Shown: positions 54,647 to 61,629 of the stretch, in pieces | Layout: each line of letters starts with the position of its first letter | Numbering within the stretch: position 1 is the first letter of the stretch | DNA from: Planctomycetota bacterium | GTDB lineage: Bacteria > Planctomycetota > UBA8742 > UBA2392 | Direction of reading: 5' to 3' | Assembly (NCBI GenBank): GCA_015075515.1 | Contig: JABTUE010000004.1 | Coordinates: 186,001 to 250,000, forward strand | Length of the DNA: 64,000 nt | The notes under the pieces: generated by a model | The model's input: the letters and a program-made list of their open reading frames with translations, nothing else | Database searches by the model: none | What the model was told of the DNA's origin: nothing | Program-made: the position numbers and the translations under genes

Positions 54647-55018
54647 TCACTGACGGACGCGCCGATTGGACTTACGTCGCCTTGGCGCACTGCCCTGTAG
54701 CCGCTGCAAGGCGCCAATCGCCCTCACAAGCAGCTTGTCTTGCGTTTTGTGTCGTTCGGCCAGCCGGCGCTTTTGGGCGTCGAGTGCGCGCAGGGTGTTG
54801 CTCGCGCTTCGGGCTCGGATGATTGGGATGCCTGCGTCGATGGTCCTGCTGACTAGGCCGCGCTGCTCGAGTCGAGACAGGGCGCCTTGGACGGTGCTCT
54901 TGGCGAGCTTGACCTCTCGGGCGAGTTGCAGAACGCGCGTCTTTTTCAGGCGGCGTACGGCCGCGTAGACGCGCAGGTCGTTATCGGTGAACAGAACAGA
55001 GTTGGTCTGAGTTTCCAT
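54647..55018 (-). CDS. Winged-helix DNA-binding protein
   Basis: The 123-residue protein has a winged helix in its first 75 residues: LQLAREVKLAKSTVQGALSR supplies the recognition helix and LEQRGLVSRTIDAG the wing. The basic C-terminal tail is helical. It is likely a regulator. The ATG has no Shine-Dalgarno site. Instead TTAAATA lies 23 bases upstream (55042-55048), so it may be a leaderless gene. It is just downstream of the HerA-like gene on the same strand. Confidence 0.78.
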   Translation of the reverse strand: METQTNSVLFTDNDLRVYAAVRRLKKTRVLQLAREVKLAKSTVQGALSRLEQRGLVSRTIDAGIPIIRARSASNTLRALDAQKRRLAERHKTQDKLLVRAIGALQRLQGSAPRRRKSNRRVRQ

Positions 55019-55041
55019 TCTGGTTGGGATGGATGACGACC

Positions 55042-55048
55042 TATTTAA
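55042..55048 (-). promoter_or_regulatory. Archaeal-like TATA box of the winged-helix gene
   Basis: On the minus strand GGGCTTAAATAGG has the box TTAAATA at 55048-55042, with 23 bases between it and the ATG and no ribosome site. This spacing fits TATA-TBP initiation at or near the start codon. A bacterial -10 element with a short leader is the alternative. Confidence 0.5.
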
Positions 55049-55125
55049 GCCCTTCTATGGGCGCACTGGTTAACGGCCGCCGGGGCGAGCTTCGGACTGC
55101 CCAACGTGTAGGCCGCATTGGCACT

Positions 55126-57684
55126 TCAGTCGTGCAGGATGTGCAGCGTCTTGAACGCATCGCGTGTTGTTGGTGCGAGGCTGAGTTGCTCACCGCTTTC
55201 TCGGATGAGCCCTGTGTCGAGTGTGACGGCAACGGCTTCGCGCGTGCGCTCTGGCGTTACTCCTGCCCTTGCAAGGCGTTCTTCCCGGTCGCTTGCCGTC
55301 GCGTGCGGGAAGTCCAGCACGTCGAGGACGAGTAGTTTCTCGGGCCCGGGGAGTTCAAAGAAGCGGTTGACGAACTCTTCGGCTGTCGGCTGAAGGCTGG
55401 CGACGGTCTGCACTTTCACGCGCTCGTCGAGGTGCTCGGCAGGGATGTAACTTGCGTTACTGGTCTCCGCAGTAGGCTCGGAACTGTGGTCTTGCAGGCT
55501 GTAACTCAAGTTGTCGGGTTCGTTGTGCCCGCCGTCAGAAGTTTTGCCAGGGTTGTAACTTGAGTTAGCACCTACGGCTTTGTGAGTGTAACTCAAGTTA
55601 ATACCGTCCTTCGAGGTAGGCTTCTCGCGGTTGTTGGGGTTGTAACCTGGGTTTACGCCGTCGTTTTCGGGGGTGTAACTCAAGTTAATCGGTCGGGAAG
55701 CGGCAAAAAAAGCCTGTTCCGTGGCATCTGCCGTTGCCGAGTTCGTGGCGAGGCTGACGATCTTATCAAAGCCCGCGTTAAGAGCTTTCTGGATGTTGGC
55801 AACTGGGTCGGACTTGCCAGTTTCGACTTCTACGGCAACGCGCTCATCTTGCTTGGTTGCAGATAAATCGACGGCGCCGCCGAGGGGAAGAGCCTGCTCC
55901 TTGGTGATGGCGTAGCCGCGGGCGGCGTAATGCCGCGCCGCCTGGTCTTTCCAGTATTCATGCTCCGCGCTGCGTCCGCCGAAGTAGTTGTCGCGGGCGT
56001 CATGGCCGAGTTGTCTGAGCAACTCGGCGCCGGCTGGGGTGATCTCCAAGATCACTACTTTGCCGCCACCGGGGATTTCCCGGTGGATTTCATGGCTGCG
56101 CACTAAGCCGCGCTGTTCAAGGTTTTCCTTTGCGGCCTGGCCCTTTCGGGTGCTCATGCGGCAGCCTTTGAAATGCTTGCTGACGCCTGCGAACGGATCC
56201 TTGAGGACGTGTGCGAGCAGTTTCCGCTCGTCCTCTTGCAGTTCCTTACCTGAAAGCGTCGGGGGGCGTTTCGGGCTCTGTTCGTCGGTTGGCGGTGCTT
56301 CCAGAGTGGAATCTCTGGAATTGCCGGCGTTTCGAGCGACTTCGTCGTCCGTGACAGGTACATGCTTCAGATGGTCAACGGGGTCGAGGGTTACGGCGAA
56401 CGCGCGGTGCGTGCCGAAGCGGCATAGCGCCGTGCCAGTCGGCAACCGGGACAGCACGTCCGTGTCTTCAATCAGCAGGCTTTGGCCGGCAGTTCTCAGG
56501 CAGCGGCTGTTATCCAAGGTGAAGAAGAATTTCGTGTGCGTGTTCGCGATGGCACTGTCGTCGAGCTGGCTTGGAACTTGGTCGGCGATGATGTAGCCCG
56601 TGCCCAATCCTCGGTGTTCGCGCAGGGCGATGCTGAGTTGGCTTTCAATGTGCTCGTCAGTCTTCTTAAGTAGATTGTGCGCCTCGTCCAGCACCATGAC
56701 GTTCTTGATCTTGCCTTTGCCTGTCGCTTTGACGGCTTGTAGCGCGTGCTGGCGCATGCACAGCATCATCATCTCGACGAAGAATCGCTTTAGATCTTCG
56801 GGGAGGTTGAGTTCGAAGATAGCGCACTCGTCCTTGAGCGCGGCGATACCAACGTGCCTGTCGCGCGTGATAGCCAAGCTGGAGCCGAAACTGCCCGTGC
56901 AAAGGGCTTCCAAGGCGCGAACGGTGCTGACCTTCCACTCTTTGAAGCGAAGGCCTTTCATGTCGCTAGGTTCGTGCTCACGAACCCACGCGAGCAACGT
57001 GCGGACGCTGGGCGTGTGTTCCGCGGCGAAGTCGCATTGCGCCCAGGTTCGAGCCGCGTGAGCCAAAGCGGCGCAAAGGATGCTTTTGACGCCGTGGCCG
57101 ACGTAAAACGTCTTGCACACCACGTCGGCAAACTGAAAGAGCGGGTTTAGGTCGTGAAGCCGACTCTTGGCCTGGCAGAGCTGGATGAGTTCGGCCAAAG
57201 GGTTGAAGCGCAGCGGTGCGATTTCTTCGCCGATGGTGTAGACCCTAACCTTGTTCGAGAGGCGTGCCAGCGGCCTGTAATCAAGGTTGAAGTCGTAAAG
57301 AAAGAACGGGATGCGTTGTTCAAGTAGGCCCTGAACGAAGTGATAGATCAGCGTGGTCTTGCCTGAGCCTGAAGCTCCGGCGATCAGCACGTGCTTGTTG
57401 AGTTGGGTGAGCGGGATCTTGAGCGGGAACAGTCGTTTGCCTGCTTGGCTAACGTGACCGACAGGAATGCCTTCTGTCGGCATGTCCTCCTGTTTTGGCG
57501 GAGCCAGCGCGGTCGGTGTGTCGCCGAAGTGGTGCATGGACTCCAGCTCAAGCCATTGCTCGATTTCTCGACGGCCATCAGTGTCCTCGGCGATCCAGGC
57601 GACCAGAAGGCCTTTGATGTGCTCGCCCAGGACTGGGGCAAGTCGGTTGACGAGTTCTTCGACGCGAGTATGGGTGTCTTTCAT
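55126..57684 (-). CDS. HerA-like ATPase fused to winged helix and PD-(D/E)xK-type domain
   Basis: The 852-residue protein has Walker A IAGASGSGKTTLIYHFV near residue 105 and Walker B NVMVLDEAHNLL near 320, plus RFFVEMMMLCMRQHAL, typical of HerA/VirB4-type DNA pumps. A winged helix follows (about 470-560, MSTRKGQAAKENLEQRGLV). A restriction-type fold is next, with AVDLSATKQDERVAVEVETG and K at the position of the catalytic Lys. Then comes a linker of NxSY-type repeats, and a final winged helix (about 770-850). The start overlaps the upstream coiled-coil gene in ATGA. Domain order and the hhhE-x(4)-K core match the other fusion at 16037-18175. It probably moves along or loads onto DNA and cuts it. 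Confidence 0.85.
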   Translation of the reverse strand: MKDTHTRVEELVNRLAPVLGEHIKGLLVAWIAEDTDGRREIEQWLELESMHHFGDTPTALAPPKQEDMPTEGIPVGHVSQAGKRLFPLKIPLTQLNKHVLIAGASGSGKTTLIYHFVQGLLEQRIPFFLYDFNLDYRPLARLSNKVRVYTIGEEIAPLRFNPLAELIQLCQAKSRLHDLNPLFQFADVVCKTFYVGHGVKSILCAALAHAARTWAQCDFAAEHTPSVRTLLAWVREHEPSDMKGLRFKEWKVSTVRALEALCTGSFGSSLAITRDRHVGIAALKDECAIFELNLPEDLKRFFVEMMMLCMRQHALQAVKATGKGKIKNVMVLDEAHNLLKKTDEHIESQLSIALREHRGLGTGYIIADQVPSQLDDSAIANTHTKFFFTLDNSRCLRTAGQSLLIEDTDVLSRLPTGTALCRFGTHRAFAVTLDPVDHLKHVPVTDDEVARNAGNSRDSTLEAPPTDEQSPKRPPTLSGKELQEDERKLLAHVLKDPFAGVSKHFKGCRMSTRKGQAAKENLEQRGLVRSHEIHREIPGGGKVVILEITPAGAELLRQLGHDARDNYFGGRSAEHEYWKDQAARHYAARGYAITKEQALPLGGAVDLSATKQDERVAVEVETGKSDPVANIQKALNAGFDKIVSLATNSATADATEQAFFAASRPINLSYTPENDGVNPGYNPNNREKPTSKDGINLSYTHKAVGANSSYNPGKTSDGGHNEPDNLSYSLQDHSSEPTAETSNASYIPAEHLDERVKVQTVASLQPTAEEFVNRFFELPGPEKLLVLDVLDFPHATASDREERLARAGVTPERTREAVAVTLDTGLIRESGEQLSLAPTTRDAFKTLHILHD
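55447..55688. repeat. Six palindromic 14-bp repeats inside the HerA-like gene
   Basis: Copies of GTAACT-NN-AGTTAC begin at 55447, 55501, 55555, 55588, 55642 and 55675, with steps of 54, 54, 33, 54 and 33 bases, all multiples of three. Examples are GTAACTTGAGTTAG, GTAACTCAAGTTAA (twice) and GTAACCTGGGTTTA. In the last, both arms change together (ACT to ACC, AGT to GGT). They encode NxSY-type motifs in a flexible linker, so both protein and DNA symmetry may be under selection. Confidence 0.8.
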
Positions 57685-58271
57685 GGCAAGCGCACCTCAT
57701 GGGCCGAATGAGGTTCGGGGGCGGACAGGACGACGATTTCGCCCCCTACCAGGGCACGGGGGACGAAATCCAAAACTTGGTCGAGAGTCGGCAAGTCAAC
57801 AACGACTTCAGCGGGCAGCAGGCGGGCGGAAGCGCAAAAGGCGTTGTAGGCTTCCAGCAGGCGTTCGCGAAGCCGGGCAAGTTCTTTCGTGTGCTGCAAA
57901 CGCGCGGTCCGCAGTTCGTGGAGCAACTGCTGGCGCTCCGCTAGGATGCCCTGACGCACCCTATCAATGGCAAGGGAGCGACCCGGTAGGCCTTCGGGCA
58001 GTTCGTTGTATCGCGAGTCTGCGCGGCAAAGCTGGGCTTCAACTCCGCGCTCGACAAGTTCGAAGGCGTGCTGCTGCTCAAGCAGGTCGCTGAAGACGGC
58101 CAGCAAGGTCTCGGCCTTAGCGGTCATTCGCGAGCCAAGTACATCGTTCGACGACAAGCGCGCTGCAACGCTGCGCAACATGTCACGAAGCTCAGTTAGA
58201 GCGTCTCTGCGCGGGTTGGTCTGCGCGCGGCTGAATACCGCGCCCGGTTCAGTGATCGTGTAGCTCTCCAT
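57681..58271 (-). CDS. Coiled-coil protein coupled to the HerA-like ATPase
   Basis: The 196-residue protein is charged and helical, with likely coiled coils at about residues 95-145 (VRQGILAERQQLLHELRTAR). No enzymatic motif is seen. Its stop overlaps the start of the HerA-like gene in ATGA, so the two are coupled and may form a complex, as partner proteins of HerA do. The ATG lacks a Shine-Dalgarno site. TTTAATG lies about 28 bases upstream, a weak TATA-like candidate. Confidence 0.72.
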   Translation of the reverse strand: MESYTITEPGAVFSRAQTNPRRDALTELRDMLRSVAARLSSNDVLGSRMTAKAETLLAVFSDLLEQQHAFELVERGVEAQLCRADSRYNELPEGLPGRSLAIDRVRQGILAERQQLLHELRTARLQHTKELARLRERLLEAYNAFCASARLLPAEVVVDLPTLDQVLDFVPRALVGGEIVVLSAPEPHSAHEVRLP

Positions 58272-58402
58272 GTGACATCGAGATGAAGTTCGCGAGAGTC
58301 ATTAAAGAAGTACATCACGCACGTATGCCGTTTGAACACTTGACGTTTGCAGTTGCCTGTGGGCAAATTGAGCGGTTGCCGCGTGTGGGGAGAGGAGGCC
58401 TC

Positions 58403-59509
58403 ATGTCGGAAGCTTCGCGTCTCGTGGCGTTTATTGAACAGTACAAGGCTGCGTTGACAAATGTACTGGAGCCAACTGCGAAAGAAGTGAAGACATGCCT
58501 AGATAAGTTCAAGCACCGGACTCACTGGGAGAGCCGCTTCAAGGGACTTTCGTTGCCCATTCCTTCACCCGTCTCTCGCCTCCGAACTCGCGTAAAGAGG
58601 CCAGAGAGCGTTGTTGACAAGATTAAGCGGAAGCCGGACCACTTTCCGCTCGGCCTGCACCCCGACAGCATTCACGCGATGCATGACGCAGTCGGCGCGC
58701 GACTGGTGCTTTACTTCCCTTGCCACTTGAAGCTAATACACGACGAGATTACGAAGTCCCCGGACCTTGAAGTCTGTCCCGACGACTTACCAGTTGCTTA
58801 CGTCAGTGACAACTTGTCGCGCCAGTACGGGTTAGTGGGAATTCAGCAGCAGCGCAAGGAAAGCGGCTACATTTCGCTCCACTACATATTGCGACTCAAG
58901 CAGTCTAGCGTTCCGCTTGCGAGCCGTCCTTGGTTCGAGCTGCAAGTTCGAACAATTATTGAGGACGCATGGGGGGAAATTGAGCATGTGTTAGGGTACA
59001 AGCCGAGCAAGCATGCTGCCCCCGCGATGAAGAGACACTTTGAGCTGCTAAGCCGCCACTTGGAGGCGATTGACGACCATTTCACCCTTGTCTACGAGCA
59101 CCTCCTGCAGCAGCAGGCTGACAGCGCGACAGTCGAACTCATGGCAGATGCTCCGTTGTCGCCCGAGAACCTGCCCCGCTTACTGTCGGAGATGAACATT
59201 CGCTGCTCCCAGTTCGAGATAGATGGGCTCCTGAAGATACTGTTTAGCGCGGGCGTTCGCTCCGTCGGCGATCTTCGTGGCGCCTGTTCTACGGTAGACG
59301 AGAGTTTCGTTCGGAACATGTACACCAAATTGACCGGTGTTCAGCCCAACGGCTTCGAACTGATCCATGCCCTCGCATCGATTAGATATGCGAAAACGCC
59401 GGAAGAGAAGGAAGAGTTGATTAGGATTAATATCGAAGTTGCCCGGTATTGGCGCGAGCACCGACACGATGTCGGAGCGTCGAACTCAGGGCGATACCCG
59501 TCGGCGTAA
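58403..59509 (+). CDS. RelA/SpoT-type nucleotidyltransferase domain protein
   Basis: The 368-residue protein starts at MSEASRLV (58403), after GAGGAGG. The frame extends 40 codons further upstream but without a ribosome site. Residues about 60-200 are a (p)ppGpp-synthetase-like domain: RVKRPESVVDKIKRK supplies the ATP-binding basic loop, DAVGARLVLYF the metal-binding Asp, GYISLHYIL and FELQVRTIIEDAWGEIEH the conserved Glu and acceptor-side motifs. No hydrolase domain is present. Residues 235-330 are helical and include a SAM-like hairpin region (IDGLLKILFSAGVRSVGDLR). It may make alarmone or, as in toxic small synthetases, modify nucleotides or RNA. Its location in the island supports a toxin or anti-phage role. 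Confidence 0.85.
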   Translation: MSEASRLVAFIEQYKAALTNVLEPTAKEVKTCLDKFKHRTHWESRFKGLSLPIPSPVSRLRTRVKRPESVVDKIKRKPDHFPLGLHPDSIHAMHDAVGARLVLYFPCHLKLIHDEITKSPDLEVCPDDLPVAYVSDNLSRQYGLVGIQQQRKESGYISLHYILRLKQSSVPLASRPWFELQVRTIIEDAWGEIEHVLGYKPSKHAAPAMKRHFELLSRHLEAIDDHFTLVYEHLLQQQADSATVELMADAPLSPENLPRLLSEMNIRCSQFEIDGLLKILFSAGVRSVGDLRGACSTVDESFVRNMYTKLTGVQPNGFELIHALASIRYAKTPEEKEELIRINIEVARYWREHRHDVGASNSGRYPSA

Positions 59510-59515
59510 CAGAGC

Positions 59516-59728
59516 CTATGTTCCGGGGGGTAGCGATCCGCGGCTAGAAATGAGCTCCCAACCGTCGTTTGTAGTTCTGTACCAGCTAACCCACTCTCCC
59601 CCATCCGTTCGTTCCTCAACGTCGTAGATAGGCCGCAAGTCCTTGCCGTTGTTGCATCGGAACGGCGGAGGTCCCGGCTGTCGAGACAACGCGTAGTAAG
59701 TGCACAGCTTGTCGAAGTTAACTACCAT
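59516..59728 (-). CDS. Small protein, unknown, with TATA-like promoter
   Basis: A 70-residue frame starts MVVNFDKLCTYYALSRQPGP and continues with plausible folded sequence (YDVEERTDGGEWVSWYRTTN). There is no Shine-Dalgarno site. TTTATATA lies 23 bases before the ATG, and its consistency with neighbouring genes supports the call. No family is recognised. It converges on the RelA-like gene, ending six bases past its stop. Confidence 0.45.
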   Translation of the reverse strand: MVVNFDKLCTYYALSRQPGPPPFRCNNGKDLRPIYDVEERTDGGEWVSWYRTTNDGWELISSRGSLPPGT

Positions 59729-59750
59729 CGTTGTTCGGATAGTAGATAGA

Positions 59751-59758
59751 TATATAAA
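59751..59758 (-). promoter_or_regulatory. Archaeal-like TATA box of the small gene at 59516-59728
   Basis: The minus strand reads GATTTATATATC over this point, the clearest TATA box of the set. Twenty-two to 23 bases separate it from the ATG, with no ribosome site between. Confidence 0.55.
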
Positions 59759-59979
59759 TCTATGCACCCAATGATCGCATGGAAGCATTCCTTGCGTAGC
59801 TTTCCATGCGACATCACAATCGGAAGTCTCGCGACGCGGTTGATAAACCGCATCACGCACAGGACACGCAGGCGCAAAGCATAAATACTTGGCCGGCCAA
59901 CCTGCTCATTATTCATCACGATCAGAAGGTCTTCACAACGTTCGACTGCGCTTCGTCGCGCCCGGCCCCGGCGTCAGGA

Positions 59980-60030
59980 CTCCAGGTTCAACGCCTCAAG
60001 CCGTTTGCTGGCTTGGGGTGTGGGCTGGAG
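59980..60030 (+). promoter_or_regulatory. Nested hairpin in the recombinase leader
   Basis: CTCCAG (59980-59985) pairs with CTGGAG (60025-60030). Inside, CCTCAAGCC (59994-60002) pairs with GGCTTGGGG (60010-60018), with one T-G wobble and a 7-base loop. It could be an RNA element controlling recombinase translation or a recombinase binding or attachment structure. Confidence 0.5.
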
Positions 60031-60091
60031 CCGTTCGCCACCAGGTGTGCGTGACAACGTTCTTGAATGTGGCCTTCTGATGGAGGACTTC

Positions 60092-61297
60092 ATGAAACAG
60101 GATTGGCACGACTATGCGGGCAAGCTGGAGGCTGCGGAACGAAAGCTAGAGCTTTCGAGCATCTGTGCTCGCAACAAGCAGCTTATTCGGGATTTCAAGC
60201 GGCAGCTCCTGCTGGATGGGATCAGCAAGGCGCGCATCCTGGTCTACGCCTCGAAACTGCCGATGATCGCCGAGATTGTTGGCAAGGACTTCGACCAGTG
60301 CGCGAAGGAAGACTTGATGGGTTTCGTTGAGAGTGTTGAGCGCAAGCCCTACAGCGAGTGGACCAAGCAGTCCTACAAGGTTGTTCTAAAGCGCTTCTAT
60401 CGTTGGCTGAAGAACACCGGCCGCGAATACCCTGAAGAAGTCAAGTGGATCAGGACCAACATCCGTCAGGACCGGCTGAAACTTCCCGGTGAAGGAGACT
60501 TGACCACCCAGGAGGAGGTTGAGCGGCTGACGAACTCTGCCGACCACCCGCGCGACAAGGCGCTTGTCGCGGCCATCTACGAAAGCGGTTGCAGGATCGG
60601 CGAGATCGGCACGCTGCTCATCAAGGATGTCAGCTTTGGCAAGCTTGGCGCACACCTGAACGTCATCGGCAAGACCGGGTCAAGGCAGGTCTTTCTCATC
60701 AGTGCCGCCCATTACCTCGCCGTGTGGCTAAGCATCCACCCAGATCGCAACAATCGCGACGCGCCCTTGTGGGTCAACATCGGCAACACCAATCGGGGCA
60801 AGCAGATGAACTACCCCGGCATCCGCAAACTGCTTTACAACCTCTTCAAGAAGGCCGGGGTGAACAAGAAGAGCAAGCCGCACAACTTCAGGCACGCGCG
60901 GGCAACCCACCTGGCAGCGGGCTTGAACGAGTTCCAGATGTGCCAGCACTTCGGATGGAAGCTCGGCAGCAAGATGCCGGGCACGTACATCCACATGAGC
61001 GGCAAAAACACTGACGACGCGCTCTTGAGGATGCACGGCATCAAGGACTCGGCCAAGGACGAACCTGTGATGAAGGCATCGCCGTGTCCTCGTTGCGAGT
61101 ATGTCAATCCGTCGACGTTCCAGTTCTGTGGCCGCTGTGGCTGCGCCCTGGACGTGAAAGCGGCCCTTGAGTTCGAGCAGCGCGCGAAGGAGGCCTCGGA
61201 CAAGCGTTCTGCTTCGGACGCCGTGCTCAACGAGTTAATGCGCGATGAGGAAGTCCGCGAGCTGCTCAGACGCAAGCTGACGGCAATCAGAAGCTAA
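60092..61297 (+). CDS. Tyrosine recombinase with C-terminal zinc ribbon
   Basis: The 401-residue protein starts at ATG 60092 (MKQDWHDY), five bases after GGAGG. An in-frame ATG 12 bases upstream is possible. It has a SAM-like core-binding domain (residues 30-140) and a complete catalytic set: Arg168 in ESGCRIGEIG, a Lys in GKTGSRQVFL, HNFRHARATH with His264 and Arg267, a His in QHFGWKLGSK, and nucleophile Tyr299 in GTYIHMSG. A zinc ribbon, CPRCEYVNPSTFQFCGRCGC, follows around residue 330. This combination is common in archaeal integrases. It probably integrates a nested element. A TATA-like box and a structured leader precede it. Its stop overlaps the stop of the convergent 35-residue frame. 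Confidence 0.9.
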   Translation: MKQDWHDYAGKLEAAERKLELSSICARNKQLIRDFKRQLLLDGISKARILVYASKLPMIAEIVGKDFDQCAKEDLMGFVESVERKPYSEWTKQSYKVVLKRFYRWLKNTGREYPEEVKWIRTNIRQDRLKLPGEGDLTTQEEVERLTNSADHPRDKALVAAIYESGCRIGEIGTLLIKDVSFGKLGAHLNVIGKTGSRQVFLISAAHYLAVWLSIHPDRNNRDAPLWVNIGNTNRGKQMNYPGIRKLLYNLFKKAGVNKKSKPHNFRHARATHLAAGLNEFQMCQHFGWKLGSKMPGTYIHMSGKNTDDALLRMHGIKDSAKDEPVMKASPCPRCEYVNPSTFQFCGRCGCALDVKAALEFEQRAKEASDKRSASDAVLNELMRDEEVRELLRRKLTAIRS

Positions 61298-61401
61298 CGT
61301 CGGCGCCGATAGAGGCGGGCTTCAGCCTCCGCATCTTCGATCAGGTCTTCAAGCTGCTTTATCCAGTCAGGCAGTTCCGGACTTGGTTCTGGCTGTTTCA
61401 T
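61294..61401 (-). CDS. Possible 35-residue acidic/basic microprotein
   Basis: A short frame reads MKQPEPSPELPDWIKQLEDL and continues as a charged helix ending in four arginines. Composition is protein-like, and its stop shares two bases with the recombinase stop. No Shine-Dalgarno site is present. A weak ATATCA box lies about 24 bases upstream. Below usual gene-calling size. Confidence 0.4.
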   Translation of the reverse strand: MKQPEPSPELPDWIKQLEDLIEDAEAEARLYRRRR

Positions 61402-61437
61402 GGAAGGTTGAGTGAGGCATGGAGTTGATATGCCTTG

Positions 61438-61629
61438 TCACGTGCCGTTCACGGACAACAGCAGGCTGCGGAGCGCTCGTGCGCGTCGTTCCAGAACGTT
61501 CACGTTTGCCTGAAGTTGCGCCCGGTCCAACAGGTCTTGGGCGGATGTATCGAGCTGCGCTTGGATTGCTGTCACGGCGTGCTCTGTGGCCCGAAGCTCA
61601 TGTTGCAGGTGCTGTTCGCGGGTGTTCAT
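61438..61629 (-). CDS. Small coiled-coil protein
   Basis: The 63-residue product is a single heptad-rich helix (TAIQAQLDTSAQDLLDRAQL, NVLERRARALRSLL). Its start overlaps the stop of the membrane/coiled-coil gene in ATGA, so it is translationally coupled and may join its coiled coil. No family is recognised. Confidence 0.68.
   Translation of the reverse strand: MNTREQHLQHELRATEHAVTAIQAQLDTSAQDLLDRAQLQANVNVLERRARALRSLLLSVNGT

Larger units (their letters stand above)
59729..60091. other. Gene-free leader before the tyrosine recombinase
   Basis: No gene is supported here. GCAAAGCATAAATAC at 59874-59888 looks like a BRE plus TATA box (box at 59880-59887) and would start transcription near 59910, leaving a leader of about 180 bases ahead of the recombinase ATG. 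That leader contains the nested hairpin at 59980-60030. The other end carries the TATA box of the divergent small gene. Confidence 0.5.

Noticed and set aside
55447..55688. Possible CRISPR array
   Set aside because: Repeats are 14 bp, palindromic, imperfect and in coding frame, with spacers that are protein-coding and of two fixed lengths. No cas genes are present.
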